DNA from: Cellulomonas sp. HZM
GTDB taxonomy: Bacteria; Actinomycetota; Actinomycetes; Actinomycetales; Cellulomonadaceae
DNA: 56,803 nucleotides
NCBI RefSeq assembly: GCF_000708885.1
Contig: NZ_JEOE01000019.1
Span: 1-56,803, forward strand
Direction of reading: 5' to 3'
In this document: one piece after another, positions 16,587 to 31,543 of the stretch
Position numbering within the stretch: the stretch's first letter is position 1
How the letters are laid out: the number at the start of each line of letters is the position of its first letter
Program-made: the position numbers and the translations under genes
Notes under the pieces: model-generated
Seen by the model: only the letters and a program-made list of their open reading frames with translations
What the model was told of the DNA's origin: nothing
Database searches by the model: none

Positions 16587-16685
16587 TGGTCATCCTCCGT
16601 TGTTGCCGGGTGGCGCCCCGAGGGCGCCCGGTGTCGAGCGAGTGGTGGGCGCCGGGCCGTCGCGGCCCGGCGCCTCGACCGCTCG

Positions 16686-19117
<2,432 letters not shown>

Positions 19118-19120
19118 GGA

Positions 19121-20749
<1,629 letters not shown>

Positions 20750-20833
20750 TGCTCTTCTCCTCGTCCTTCGCACGGGTCCCGTGCGGTGTGGCATGTCGTG
20801 GTGCGCACCTGGCGGCGCGCGGCTTGTCGCCCG

Positions 20834-21645
20834 TCAGCTCGCCAGCTGTCGGCGCGCGTCCGCCAGTCGGCTCAGGACCGTCGAGTCGACGACGTCCGGT
20901 CCGACCTGGATGCGCAGTCCGCCCAGCACGTGGGCGTCGTGCACCTCGTTGATCTGCACGGCGCTCCCGTAGGCGCGCCCGAGGATCGTGGCCAGACGCT
21001 CGCGCTGCGCCGGCGTCAGCGGCGTCGCCGCCGTGACCGTCGCGACCTTGCGGTTGCGCCGCTCGGCGATGAGGTCCGCCAGGTGGCCGAGCGTCGCGAC
21101 GTACCGCCGGCCGCGCGGCGCGGCCGCCGCACGACGCGCGAGCGCCGTCGTGGTCTGGTCGGCCCGACCCGCGAGGATCTTGTCGACGAGCTCGGCACGC
21201 GCCGCACCGGGGATGCGGTCGTCGAACAACGTCTGACGCACCTCACGCTGCCCGTGCAGGGCGCGCACGAGGCGGAACAGCTCCTCCTCGACGCGGTCGA
21301 GCGCACCGCGTGCGTCGGCCGATGCGAGAAGCGCGTGGAACCCGAGGCGCTCGGCGGCGTCGCCGAGGTCCGCCTCGGCCGACCAGCGCGCGCTCACGAG
21401 ACCCTCGACCGCCTCGACGACCGCGGGCTCCGCGCCGTCGAGCAGGCGCCGCACGAGCGCCACCTTCGGCTCCGCCGGGATCGACGGGTCCGCCAGGGTC
21501 CGGCGCAACGAGCCGGACTGGTCCAGCGCGTCGACGAGCACGAAGAGCTGCTCGCCGAGCGCCGAGGCCTGTGCCCCGGCAGCCTGGAGCGCCGGCTCGA
21601 ACCGGTCCTCCGCGGCCGCCAGCGCGGCCCGACTCGTCCCTCGCA

Positions 21646-21646
<1 letters not shown>
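20834..21646 (-). CDS. atpH: ATP synthase F1 delta subunit
   Basis: A 270-residue peripheral-stalk subunit. The C-terminal domain has the family pattern (VATVTAATPLTPAQRERL, GGLRIQVGPDVVDSTVLSRL). It is longer than the E. coli delta (about 177 residues) because of the extended N-terminal helical region usual in high-GC actinobacteria. Its ATG shares one base with the atpF stop codon (TGATG). Confidence 0.95.
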
Positions 21647-23369
<1,723 letters not shown>

Positions 23370-23412
23370 TCATCGTCGCGCCGGCGGCCGTCGTGGTCGG
23401 AGGAAGCCTAAC

Positions 23413-23925
23413 CTATGAAACGGCCGGTCCTGACCCGCCGTTCTCGCCCGCACGCCCGCTCGGATCGAGCCCGGGGACGGGGTCCGCGTCGACGTACGGG
23501 ATGCGCGCGCGCTGGACCGCGCGCAGGTCCAGGACTGCCGAGCCGAGGACCCCCGCAAGGAGCACCGCCGCGAGCACCGCGTGGTCGTAGAAGTCGAGTC
23601 GCGCGAGCACCGCCAGCGCGATGAACACCACGACGATCTTCACGAGCCACGCGCCCATGACGAGCATCGCGGTGTGGGTCGGCGACGTGTTGACCGAGCG
23701 CAGCACCGAGATCACCGTGGTGCCCGAGAAGACGAGCGCGAGGGCGACGCCGAGCAACGCTCCCCACACGCCCTTCGAGCCGGACACGGCCCAGCCGATG
23801 CCCACACCGAGCACCAGCAGGATGCCGAGCAGCCACAGCATGTCCCGCAGCGCGCGGCGGAAGGCTTCGCCGGCTGCGCTCTCGCTCAGCGGCGGCTGGG
23901 CCGGGGAGGCGAAGGGCTGTGTCAT
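23413..23925 (-). CDS. atpI: ATP synthase-associated membrane protein AtpI-like
   Basis: A 170-residue protein with four hydrophobic segments (LWLLGILLVLGVGIGWAVSG, GALLGVALALVFSG, AMLVMGAWLVKIVVVFIALA, VLAAVLLAGVLGS). Position directly before atpB and topology fit AtpI/DUF-type assembly factors of Fo; direct sequence conservation is weak. The start ATG 23925 overlaps the stop of the wecA-type gene as ATGA. Confidence 0.8.
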   Translation of the reverse strand: MTQPFASPAQPPLSESAAGEAFRRALRDMLWLLGILLVLGVGIGWAVSGSKGVWGALLGVALALVFSGTTVISVLRSVNTSPTHTAMLVMGAWLVKIVVVFIALAVLARLDFYDHAVLAAVLLAGVLGSAVLDLRAVQRARIPYVDADPVPGLDPSGRAGENGGSGPAVS

Positions 23926-25085
23926 CGGGCGTTCTCCGGGGTGCTGGTCGGGGCGCTGGTCGGGAGCTGCTGCTCGACAGGAGCCGCGGCTGCGGGCGGG
24001 CGCGGGCGTCCGCGCAGCGGACCGAGGGTCAGGACGAGCGCGAGCGCGACGCCCGCGACGAGCAGCCACGCGACGACCGTCGACGAGACCACCACGAGCG
24101 CCGCGACGCCGAAGGCGATCACGGCCGTCCAGACGTACATGATGACGACCGCGCGCCGGTGCGAGTGCCCGAGCCCGAGCAGCCGGTGGTGCAGGTGCAT
24201 GCGGTCGGGGTGGAACGGCGACTTGCCCTGACCGAGCCTGCGGACCATCGCGAGCGCCATGTCGAGCAACGGCAGCAGGAGGACCGCGAACGGCAGCAGC
24301 ATCGGCAGGAACGCGGGGAACGACGCGCGCTCGGACACCGACTCAGGGTCGATCTGCCCCGTGACCACGACGGCCGCGGCCGAGAAGACGAACCCGAGCA
24401 GCATCGCGCCCGAGTCGCCCATGAAGATACGCGCCTTGTACACGTTGTGCGGCAGGAAGCCGACGCACGCTCCCACCATCACGGCGAGCACGAGAGTCGC
24501 GAGGCTCGCGTAGTCGGAGCTCGTCGACTTCGTCAGCAGGTACGAGTAGAGCAGGAACGCGGTGCCGCCGATCGCGAGGACGCCCGCCGCGAGCCCGTCG
24601 AGCCCGTCGACGAAGTTCACGGCGTTCATCGCGATGACGACGGTGAGCACCGTCAGGAACGTCCACATGCGCGTCGAGCCGACCGTCACGCCGCCGATCG
24701 GCAGCTGGTAGAGCTGCACGCCCTGCCACGCGAGGAAGCCCGCGGCGAGCACCTGGCCCATCAGCTTGGTGAGCCAGTCGAGGTCCCAGATGTCGTCGGC
24801 CACGCCGAGCGCGCACACGAGCGCCGCTCCCCCGACGATCCCCACGATCGGGCGCGGGTTGTCGTACACGGCCGAGAGGAACGGCAGGCGGCTCGCCATC
24901 ACGATCGCGACCGCGATGCCCGCGAACATCGCCATCCCGCCGAGCCGCGGCGTCGGCACGGCGTGCACGTCCCGGTCGCGCACCGCGGTGATCGCACCCC
25001 ACTTCAGGGCGCACCAGCGGGCCAGCGGCGTCGTGAGGTAGGCGACCGCGGCGGCGAGCAGCAGGACGAGCAGGTAGACCCTCAC
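23922..25085 (-). CDS. wecA: Polyprenyl-phosphate GlcNAc-1-phosphate transferase (WecA/Rfe/TagO family)
   Basis: A 387-residue polytopic enzyme with about ten membrane segments. Conserved loops are VHAVPTPRLGGMAMF, VADDIWDLDWLTK, AVNFVDGLDGLAAG, VYKARIFMGDSGAMLLGF and HLHHRLLGLGHSHRRAV, giving the Mg-binding Asp pairs and the HHxLL region. It links GlcNAc-1-P to a lipid carrier to begin cell-wall polysaccharide or arabinogalactan-type linker synthesis. The start GTG 25085 overlaps the tsaC-type stop (GTGA). Confidence 0.93.
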   Translation of the reverse strand: MRVYLLVLLLAAAVAYLTTPLARWCALKWGAITAVRDRDVHAVPTPRLGGMAMFAGIAVAIVMASRLPFLSAVYDNPRPIVGIVGGAALVCALGVADDIWDLDWLTKLMGQVLAAGFLAWQGVQLYQLPIGGVTVGSTRMWTFLTVLTVVIAMNAVNFVDGLDGLAAGVLAIGGTAFLLYSYLLTKSTSSDYASLATLVLAVMVGACVGFLPHNVYKARIFMGDSGAMLLGFVFSAAAVVVTGQIDPESVSERASFPAFLPMLLPFAVLLLPLLDMALAMVRRLGQGKSPFHPDRMHLHHRLLGLGHSHRRAVVIMYVWTAVIAFGVAALVVVSSTVVAWLLVAGVALALVLTLGPLRGRPRPPAAAAPVEQQLPTSAPTSTPENAR

Positions 25086-25729
25086 CCGGCGGCCTCCACG
25101 TGCGCGACCGCGCGCAGCTCGTCGAGGGTGATCGCGCCGGCGCGCACGAGGCGCAGCGTCGTGCCGGTCGCGTCGACGATGCTCGAGGCGACCCCGCCCG
25201 GGGCCGCTCCCGCGTCGAGGTAGACGTCGACCGAGTCGCCGAGCTGGGCGTGGGCGTCGGCGGCGTCGAGCGCTGCGGGCGACCCGGTGCGGTTGGCGCT
25301 CGAGACCGCCATCGGCCCGGTGCGCCGCAGCAGCGCGATCGCCGTGTCGTGGTCCGGGACGCGCAGCGCCACCGTGCCCGCCGTCTCCCCCAGGTCCCAC
25401 GCGAGCGACGGCTGCGCGCGCACGATGATCGTGAGCCCGCCGGGCCAGAACGCCTCCGCGAGCGCGTGCGCCGCGTCGGGCACGCCGTCGGCCAGCCCCG
25501 CCATCGTGCCGACCTCGGGGATCAGCACCGGCGGGGGCATCTGGCGGCCGCGGCCCTTCGCGTCGAGCAGCGCCTGCACGGCCGCGGGCGCGAACGCGTC
25601 GGCCCCGATGCCGTAGACGGTGTCGGTCGGCAGCACGACGAGCGCGCCGCGGTGCACGGCGTTGACGGCCTCGTCGATCGCCGGGCCCCAGCTCGTCGGG
25701 TCGCCGGCAGGCAGGATGCGCTGGTTCAC
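25082..25729 (-). CDS. L-threonylcarbamoyladenylate synthase (Sua5/YciO/YrdC family)
   Basis: A 215-residue protein with VVLPTDTVYGIGADAF, LLDAKGRGRQMPPPVLI, AEAFWPGGLTIIV, VALRVPDHD and MAVSSANRTGSPA, the hallmarks of the YrdC fold. It makes threonylcarbamoyl-AMP for the t6A37 tRNA modification. Only the YrdC domain is present, without the Sua5 C-terminal domain. The GTG start overlaps the prmC stop (GTGA). The linkage with prmC and prfA is standard. Confidence 0.93.
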   Translation of the reverse strand: MNQRILPAGDPTSWGPAIDEAVNAVHRGALVVLPTDTVYGIGADAFAPAAVQALLDAKGRGRQMPPPVLIPEVGTMAGLADGVPDAAHALAEAFWPGGLTIIVRAQPSLAWDLGETAGTVALRVPDHDTAIALLRRTGPMAVSSANRTGSPAALDAADAHAQLGDSVDVYLDAGAAPGGVASSIVDATGTTLRLVRAGAITLDELRAVAHVEAAG

Positions 25730-26640
25730 GGCTGCGAGTCTTTCACGCCGTCCCGTGAGCCCCGGCGAGCGACGAGCATGCGGGACCGGCCCGTGAGGTC
25801 GGGCTCGGTCCGGATGTCGACGAACGCGCCGGTGGCGGCCGCGTCGGCGCGCGCAGCGGCGCGCTGCACCTCGGCATGCTCCATGACGAGAAGCCCGCCG
25901 TCACGCAGCAGCCGTGCGGCGGCGGCGAGCACCGCACGCGGGATCTCGAGGCCGTCGGAACCGCCCCCGTACAGCGCGAGGTCGGGATCGTGGTCGCGGA
26001 CCTCGGGGTCGATCGGCACCTGGTCCGGGGGGATGTACGGCGGGTTCGCGACGACGACGTCGACCGTGCCGTCCAGGTCGGCGAGCAGGGCGTCGTCGCG
26101 CACGTCGCCGACGACCGCGTCGAACCGCTCGTCGGGCACGCCCGCGCCGCGTGCGTTGCGCAGCGTGAGGTCGACGGCCTGGGGCGAGAGGTCCACGGCC
26201 CGCACGCGCGAGGTCGGGACCTCCGCGGCGAGCGACACGGCGATGCCCCCGGCGCCGCAGCACAGCTCGACGACGAGCGGCGTGCGCGTGCCTGCGACGA
26301 GTGCCGCCTCGTCGATCGCGACCTGCGCGACGACCTCGGTCTCGGGCCGCGGCACGAAGACACCGGGCTCCGCGACCATCGTCAGGTGCCGGAACCACGC
26401 ACGCCCGGTGATGTGCTGCAGCGGCTCGCGCGCGCGGCGCCGTTCGACGAGCTCGGCGTACCGCACCCCGAAGCCCTCCGGCACCGCCGGCGCGACGACC
26501 AGCTCGAGCCGGTCGAGCCCGAGCACGAACGCCGCGAGCTCGGTCGCGTCGACGCGCGGCGAGGCGACGCCCGCCTCCGCCAGCACGCGCGCGGCACCCT
26601 CGACGTACGCGCGCAGGGTCGGTGCGCCGGCGTCGCTCAC
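25726..26640 (-). CDS. prmC: Release-factor glutamine methyltransferase
   Basis: A 304-residue enzyme. The N-terminal helical domain ends in QHITGRAWF, then PRPETEVV, the SAM-binding [16 protein letters not shown] and the catalytic [10 protein letters not shown]. It methylates the Gln of the GGQ motif of RF1/RF2. The start GTG 26640 overlaps the prfA stop (GTGA), so it is coupled to its own substrate gene. Confidence 0.96.
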   Translation of the reverse strand: MSDAGAPTLRAYVEGAARVLAEAGVASPRVDATELAAFVLGLDRLELVVAPAVPEGFGVRYAELVERRRAREPLQHITGRAWFRHLTMVAEPGVFVPRPETEVVAQVAIDEAALVAGTRTPLVVELCCGAGGIAVSLAAEVPTSRVRAVDLSPQAVDLTLRNARGAGVPDERFDAVVGDVRDDALLADLDGTVDVVVANPPYIPPDQVPIDPEVRDHDPDLALYGGGSDGLEIPRAVLAAAARLLRDGGLLVMEHAEVQRAAARADAAATGAFVDIRTEPDLTGRSRMLVARRGSRDGVKDSQP

Positions 26641-27725
26641 TGGTCCGCGGCCGCCGCGAGCCGCGCCGCCTCGTCGGTGCTGATCGCGGACTCGACCACG
26701 GGACCGAGGTCGCCCGCGAGCACCTGGTCGAGGTTGTAGGCCTTGTAGCCCGTGCGGTGGTCGGCGATGCGGTTCTCGGGGAAGTTGTACGTGCGGATCC
26801 GCTCGGAGCGGTCCACGGTGCGCACCTGCGAGCGGCGCGCCTCGCTCGCGGCAGCAGCGGCCTCCTCCTGGCGTGCGGCGAGCAGCCGGGCGCGGAGCAC
26901 GCGCATCGCCTGCTCGCGGTTCTGCAGCTGCGACTTCTCGTTCTGCATCGACACGACGATGCCCGTGGGCACGTGCGTGATGCGCACCGCCGAGTCGGTG
27001 GTGTTGACCGACTGGCCGCCCGGGCCCGACGAGCGGTAGACGTCGATGCGCAGGTCGTTCTGGTCGATCTCGACCTCGCCCTCGTCCTCCACCTCGGGAA
27101 AGACGAGCACGCCCGCGGCCGAGGTATGGATGCGGCCCTGCGACTCGGTCACGGGCACGCGCTGGACGCGGTGCACGCCGCCCTCGTACTTCAGGTGCGC
27201 CCACACGCCGTCCTCGGGGGCGACCGTGCCCCGAGCCTTCACGGCGATCTGCACGTCCTTGTAGCCGCCCAGGTCCGACTCGGTGGAGTCGAGCACCTGC
27301 GCCGACCAGCCCATCCGCTCGGCGTAGCGCACGTACATGCGCAGCAGGTCGGCCGCGAACAGCGCGGACTCCTCGCCGCCCTCGCCGGCCTTGACCTCGA
27401 GGATCACGTCGCGCGCGTCGTCGGGGTCGCGCGGGATGAGCACCGCACGCAGCCGCGCCGCCGCCTCGTCCTGCGCTGCGCGCAGCGCGGGGAGCTCGGC
27501 GGCGAACGAGGCGTCCTCGTCGGCCAGCTCGGCGGCGGCCTCCGCGTCGTCCTGCGCCGACTGCCACGCGCGGTAGGCACCGGCGACGCGGCTGAGCTCG
27601 GCGTAGCGGCGGCCGAGCGTGCGGGCGCGGCTCGCGTCCGCGTGCACCGCGGGGTCCGCGAGCTGCGCCTCGATCTGCTCGTGCTCGGCGAGCAGCGGCT
27701 GGGCGGCAGCGAACGCCTCGCTCAC
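26637..27725 (-). CDS. prfA: Peptide chain release factor 1
   Basis: A 362-residue class I release factor. It has [20 protein letters not shown], containing the PxT recognition region (here PVT), and [17 protein letters not shown] with the GGQ tripeptide. The start GTG 27725 is preceded by GGAGGTCCACC. It recognises UAA and UAG. It follows rpmE across a large hairpin and leads the run of overlapping genes to atp. Confidence 0.97.
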   Translation of the reverse strand: MSEAFAAAQPLLAEHEQIEAQLADPAVHADASRARTLGRRYAELSRVAGAYRAWQSAQDDAEAAAELADEDASFAAELPALRAAQDEAAARLRAVLIPRDPDDARDVILEVKAGEGGEESALFAADLLRMYVRYAERMGWSAQVLDSTESDLGGYKDVQIAVKARGTVAPEDGVWAHLKYEGGVHRVQRVPVTESQGRIHTSAAGVLVFPEVEDEGEVEIDQNDLRIDVYRSSGPGGQSVNTTDSAVRITHVPTGIVVSMQNEKSQLQNREQAMRVLRARLLAARQEEAAAAASEARRSQVRTVDRSERIRTYNFPENRIADHRTGYKAYNLDQVLAGDLGPVVESAISTDEAARLAAAADQ

Positions 27726-27778
27726 GGTGGACCTCCAGGCGGCGGGTGACCCGGGCGCCGACGGCACCCGGGAACGAC

Positions 27779-27844
27779 GCAGCGCCGGTGCTCGCGCGGA
27801 CACTGCCATGGAGGGCAGTCGTCCGCGCCGGGCACCGGCGCTGC
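27779..27844. terminator. Large imperfect hairpin between rpmE and prfA
   Basis: GCAGCGCCGGTGC (27779-27791) pairs with GCACCGGCGCTGC (27832-27844), and the inside pairs again (GCGCGGAC with GTCCGCGC, CTGCC with GGCAG). It lies just after the rpmE stop. No U-tract is present. It may end or attenuate rpmE transcription, or process the mRNA so that prfA is expressed at a lower level. Confidence 0.6.
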
Positions 27845-27851
27845 GAGGGTG

Positions 27852-28064
27852 CTAGTCGGCCTTCTTGCCGTAGCGCGCCTGGAACCGGGCCACGCGGCCG
27901 CCGGTGTCGAGGATCTTCTGCTTGCCCGTGTAGAACGGGTGGCAGGCGCTGCAGACGTCGGCGTGGATCTTGCCGCTCGTCACGGTGCTGCGGGTGACGA
28001 ACGTGTTGCCGCAGGTGCACGTGACCTCGGTGACCACGTACTCCGGGTGGATGTCAGACTTCAC
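27852..28064 (-). CDS. rpmE: 50S ribosomal protein L31 (zinc-binding form)
   Basis: A 70-residue protein, [19 protein letters not shown] at the start, with the zinc-binding cysteines in CTCG and [10 protein letters not shown] and the C-terminal [12 protein letters not shown]. This is the C+ form of L31 that holds zinc; a C- paralogue would be expected elsewhere for zinc starvation. The start is GTG 28064 after GAGGAGATCCCC. It is divergent from the GT4 gene. Confidence 0.97.
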   Translation of the reverse strand: MKSDIHPEYVVTEVTCTCGNTFVTRSTVTSGKIHADVCSACHPFYTGKQKILDTGGRVARFQARYGKKAD

Positions 28065-28227
28065 GGGGATCTCCTCGTTCGGGGTGTCTCCGGGTCCCGC
28101 ACGTGACTCGCGCAGGTGAACCGCAGATCAGCGGAACATTCTGCCAGAACCGCGGCGAGGTCCGAAATCTTCCCGTGGCCCCCACCCCTGGTTCCTACGA
28201 TGGCACCCCCGACGCTTGGAGGACCTC

Positions 28228-29355
28228 TTGCCGCGCACGCTCGTCGTGACGAACGACTTCCCGACCCGTCAGGGCGGCATCGAGGCCTTCGTCTCCGCGC
28301 TGTGCGACCGGTTCCCCGCCGGCGAGGTCGTCGTGTACACCGCCTCGATGCCCGGCGACGACGAGTACGACGCCGCGCTCCCCTACCCGGTGGTGCGCGA
28401 CCGCTCGTCGATGCTGCTGCCCACGCGACGCGTCCGCCGCGACGTGGTCGCCGCGTTCCGCGAGCACGGCTGCGACCGCGTGCTGTTCGGCGCCTCGGCC
28501 CCCCTGGGACTCCTGGCCCCGGCGCTGCGCGAGGCGGGCGCCGAGCGCGTGGTCGCGATCACGCACGGGCACGAGGTCTGGTGGGCGCGCGTGCCGGTGA
28601 TGCGATCCCTGCTGCGGCGCATCGGCGACTCGGTGGACGTCCTGACCTACATCTCCGGCTGGTGCCGGGACCAGATCGCGCGCGGCCTGTCCCCCGCGGG
28701 CCGCGCCCACCAGCAGCGGCTCGCGCCGGGCGTCGACTCGGCGCGCTTCTACCCGGGCTGCGGTGGCGACGAGGTGCGCGCGAAGCTCGGGCTCGAGGGA
28801 GCGCCGGTCGTGGTGTGCGCGGCGCGGCTCGTCGCGCGCAAGGGCCAGGACCAGCTGGTCGCCGCGTGGCCCGCGGTGCTCGAGAAGGTCCCCGGCGCGC
28901 ACCTCGTGGTCGTCGGCGACGGCCCGCACCGGGCCGCGCTCGACAAGCAGGTCGCGGCGCTCGGGCTCACCTCTGCGGTGACGTTCACCGGGCCGGTGCC
29001 GTGGGCGCAGATCCCGCCGTACTTCGACGCGGCCGACGTGTTCGCGATGCCGTCGCGCACGCGCATGCTCGGGCTCGAGCCGGAGGGGCTGGGGATCGTG
29101 TTCCTCGAGGCGGCCTCGTGCGAGAAGCCCGTGGTCGTGGGGCGGTCCGGCGGGGCGCCCGACGCGGTCGACGACGGCGTCACCGGGTACGTCGTGGACC
29201 CGCGCTCGCCCGCCGAGATCGCCGAGCGTGTCGTCGAGCTGCTGACCGATCGCGACAAGGCGCGCGAGATGGGTCGCCTGGGGCGCGAGCGCGCGCAGCG
29301 GGACTGGCAGTGGGACGACATCGCCGCGCGCTGCCGGGAGTACCTCGAGGCGTGA
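28228..29355 (+). CDS. GT4 glycosyltransferase, PimB-like mannosyltransferase
   Basis: A 375-residue GT-B enzyme from TTG 28228, which lies 5 bases after GGAGG; an upstream TTG at 28216 overlaps that site. The N-terminal domain has TNDFPTRQGGIEAFV and ITHGHEVWWARVP; the C-terminal domain has ARLVARKGQDQLV, VVGDGPHR and EPEGLGIVFLE with the E-x7-E motif of GDP-mannose-using transferases. The best functional guess is phosphatidylinositol mannoside or related glycolipid synthesis at the membrane, as PimB; the acceptor is not certain. Confidence 0.87.
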   Translation: MPRTLVVTNDFPTRQGGIEAFVSALCDRFPAGEVVVYTASMPGDDEYDAALPYPVVRDRSSMLLPTRRVRRDVVAAFREHGCDRVLFGASAPLGLLAPALREAGAERVVAITHGHEVWWARVPVMRSLLRRIGDSVDVLTYISGWCRDQIARGLSPAGRAHQQRLAPGVDSARFYPGCGGDEVRAKLGLEGAPVVVCAARLVARKGQDQLVAAWPAVLEKVPGAHLVVVGDGPHRAALDKQVAALGLTSAVTFTGPVPWAQIPPYFDAADVFAMPSRTRMLGLEPEGLGIVFLEAASCEKPVVVGRSGGAPDAVDDGVTGYVVDPRSPAEIAERVVELLTDRDKAREMGRLGRERAQRDWQWDDIAARCREYLEA

Positions 29356-29431
29356 GGCTGCTCACGCGGCCCCGTTCGAGCGCGCGGCCTCGTCGTGACG
29401 CGGCGGCAGGTGCCTGTCTAGCCTGGCGCCG

Positions 29432-30820
29432 ATGCCTCTTCTCTCCACGCTCCTGACCGCCGCCCCCAGCCCCACCCCGTCACCCACCCCCGTCGCCGAG
29501 CAGGTCGCCTCGGGCGCGTGGGACGTGCTGCGTCCCGTGCTCGCGGTCGCGCTCGGCGTCGTCGTCGCGCTCGTCGTCTCGAGCGTCGTGGGCGCCCTGG
29601 TCCGACGCGCCGGACGCGGCTCTCGGCTGACCGCCGACCTGTCCCGGCGGGCGCACGCGCCGTTGCGGGTGGTTCTCGTGGTCGTCGCGAGCTGGGTCGC
29701 CGTGCGTGTGGCCGCCGACCCCTCGACGTGGCGGCGCGCAGTCGAGCACGGGCTGCTCGTCGCGCTCATCGGTGCGATCGCGTGGCTCGTCGGGAGCCTC
29801 GCGTTCGTCCTCGAGGACCAGGCGGTCGAGCGCTACCGCACCGACGTGCCCGACAACCGCCACGCGCGGCGCGTGCGCACGCAGGTGCAGGTGCTGCGCC
29901 GGCTCACGGTCGCGGTGCTCGCGGTGTGCGCGGTCGCCGCGATGCTGCTGACGTTCCCCGGCGCCCGTGCGCTCGGGGCGAGCGTGCTCGCGTCGGCGGG
30001 GCTCATCTCGATCGTCGCCGGGCTCGCGGCCCAGAGCTCGCTCGCGAACGTCTTCGCCGGCATGCAGCTGGCGTTCACCGACGCGATCCGCGTGGACGAC
30101 GTCGTCGTGGTCGAGGGCGAGTGGGGGCGGATCGAGGAGATCACGCTGACCTACGTCGTCGTGCACGTGTGGGACGACCGGCGCCTCATCATGCCGTCGA
30201 CGTACTTCACGACGACGGCGTTCGAGAACTGGACCCGCCGCGACGCGCACCTGCTGGGCACCGTGGAGCTCGACGTCGACTGGCGCGTCCCCGTGCCGCA
30301 GATGCGTGCCGAGCTGACGCGGCTGCTCGAGAGCACCGAGATGTGGGACCGACGCGTGGGCGTCCTGCAGGTGACGGATGCCGTGAACGGGGTGGTCCGC
30401 GTGCGGGCGCTGGCGAGCGCCGCCGACGCGCCGACGCTGTTCGACCTGCGGTGCCACGTGCGCGAGGGCCTCGTCGCGTGGGTGCGCGACGTCGCGCCGC
30501 AGACCGCGCCGCGCACGCGATGGACGTCGGCGGACGACGAGCCGGCGCCGGTCGTCGCCGCGTCGCCCGGCACCCCGTCGCCCGGCACCGCGACCGTGGC
30601 CACGCCGGCTTCCGGGCCTGCCTCCGCGACCATCTCGGAGCCGACCTCCACGGCGGCCGAGCCGGCACCCCCGACGGACGCGACCGCCGTCATCACCGCT
30701 GCGCCGGGGGACGCCCGGCTGTTCACGGGGAGCTTCGACGCGATCGAGCGGTCGCGGGACTTCCAGGGCCCGGGACAGGACGCGATCGACGAGCGCGAGG
30801 AGCACGCCGACCGGTCGTGA
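29432..30820 (+). CDS. Mechanosensitive channel of the MscS family
   Basis: A 462-residue protein with a Pro/Ser N-terminus, about five hydrophobic segments and the pore-lining helix near ASVLASAGLISIVAGLAAQ, followed by the beta-domain (DDVVVVEGEWGRIEEITL, RRLIMPSTYF, ENWTRRDAH). The C-terminal 120 residues are a Pro/Thr/Ala-rich tail that is not part of the fold. It should open under membrane tension to release solutes. It is 76 bases from the GT4 gene. Confidence 0.92.
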   Translation: MPLLSTLLTAAPSPTPSPTPVAEQVASGAWDVLRPVLAVALGVVVALVVSSVVGALVRRAGRGSRLTADLSRRAHAPLRVVLVVVASWVAVRVAADPSTWRRAVEHGLLVALIGAIAWLVGSLAFVLEDQAVERYRTDVPDNRHARRVRTQVQVLRRLTVAVLAVCAVAAMLLTFPGARALGASVLASAGLISIVAGLAAQSSLANVFAGMQLAFTDAIRVDDVVVVEGEWGRIEEITLTYVVVHVWDDRRLIMPSTYFTTTAFENWTRRDAHLLGTVELDVDWRVPVPQMRAELTRLLESTEMWDRRVGVLQVTDAVNGVVRVRALASAADAPTLFDLRCHVREGLVAWVRDVAPQTAPRTRWTSADDEPAPVVAASPGTPSPGTATVATPASGPASATISEPTSTAAEPAPPTDATAVITAAPGDARLFTGSFDAIERSRDFQGPGQDAIDEREEHADRS

Positions 30821-30971
30821 GCGACCCGGCGTACATGCAGGTCAGGCCGCGTTCCACCGCACCTGTCTCGCGATATGGACGTCGCGGGGTCACCCGTCGC
30901 CCTTCACCCGGTCCACCGCTCGGTGCGGAGGACCATCGAGGCACCCCACCTCACCGAGGAGCTGAGCACCG

Positions 30972-31157
30972 ATGACGGTGTGCATGCACGTCTACCGCGG
31001 AGACCCCGACGGACGGACGCCCGAACCCGGGACCCACATCACCCGCACCTACGTGTGCGTCCGCTGCGGACGCCACCGCCGCTACGTGCAGGACTGGCCG
31101 CAACGCGCCACTGCCCCGCTGCAGTCGGCCGGCATCTACCACATGCGCGTGGTGTGA
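30972..31157 (+). CDS. Small CxxC protein, unknown function
   Basis: A 61-residue frame starting at ATG 30972, with GAGGAG 10 bases upstream. It contains TYVCVRCGRHRRYVQDW, a possible half zinc-ribbon, plus another Cys near the N-terminus (MTVCMHVYRG). There is no signal peptide. Third-position GC is lower than in neighbouring genes but still high. It could be a small nucleic-acid-binding protein; I do not recognise it. Coding status is likely rather than certain. Confidence 0.5.
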   Translation: MTVCMHVYRGDPDGRTPEPGTHITRTYVCVRCGRHRRYVQDWPQRATAPLQSAGIYHMRVV

Positions 31158-31260
31158 CGAGAGTCACCTGACTCGTCCTCGACGGACGCGAGACACTCGC
31201 GCCACGCACGGTCGCCCGTGCTCGCTCACCCACGACAGTCGTCGTCCCCGGAAGGCCGTG

Positions 31261-31470
31261 GTGTCGGTACCGCTCGTACGCAACGTCGTCGTCGACGGCA
31301 CCACGTTCGCCCTGACGATCCTGCCCGGAGGCGGTGAGGGCGCGACGCAGATCGGCAGTCCCCTCGCCGGTCGTGGCTTCGCGATCAGCCACAGCGACGG
31401 CACGCTCCTGACTCAGGACGAGTGGCTGGAACGGATCCGGGCCTGGCTCACGCAGGTCGACGACGGATGA
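31261..31470 (+). CDS. Small hypothetical protein
   Basis: A 69-residue frame from GTG 31261, with GGAAGG 5 bases upstream. The predicted protein starts with beta strands (LVRNVVVDGTTFALTILPGG) and ends in a helix (QDEWLERIRAWLTQV). It is soluble and acidic at the end. It sits between the 61-residue gene and the shared terminator with rho. Not recognised; moderate coding character. Confidence 0.45.
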   Translation: MSVPLVRNVVVDGTTFALTILPGGGEGATQIGSPLAGRGFAISHSDGTLLTQDEWLERIRAWLTQVDDG

Positions 31471-31501
31471 TGCCCCCGCGCGAGACCTGACGGCCCCGCG
31501 A

Positions 31502-31533
31502 CGCGGTGTGCCGGCGCACGCCGACACACCGCG
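31502..31533. terminator. Bidirectional hairpin between the small genes and rho
   Basis: CGCGGTGTG (31502-31510) pairs with CACACCGCG (31525-31533), and the inner CGGC/GCCG also pairs around GCAC. It lies 11 bases past the rho stop on one side and 32 bases past the small-protein stop on the other. Genes converge here, so it can serve both. Confidence 0.65.
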
Positions 31534-31543
31534 AAGCAACGGG

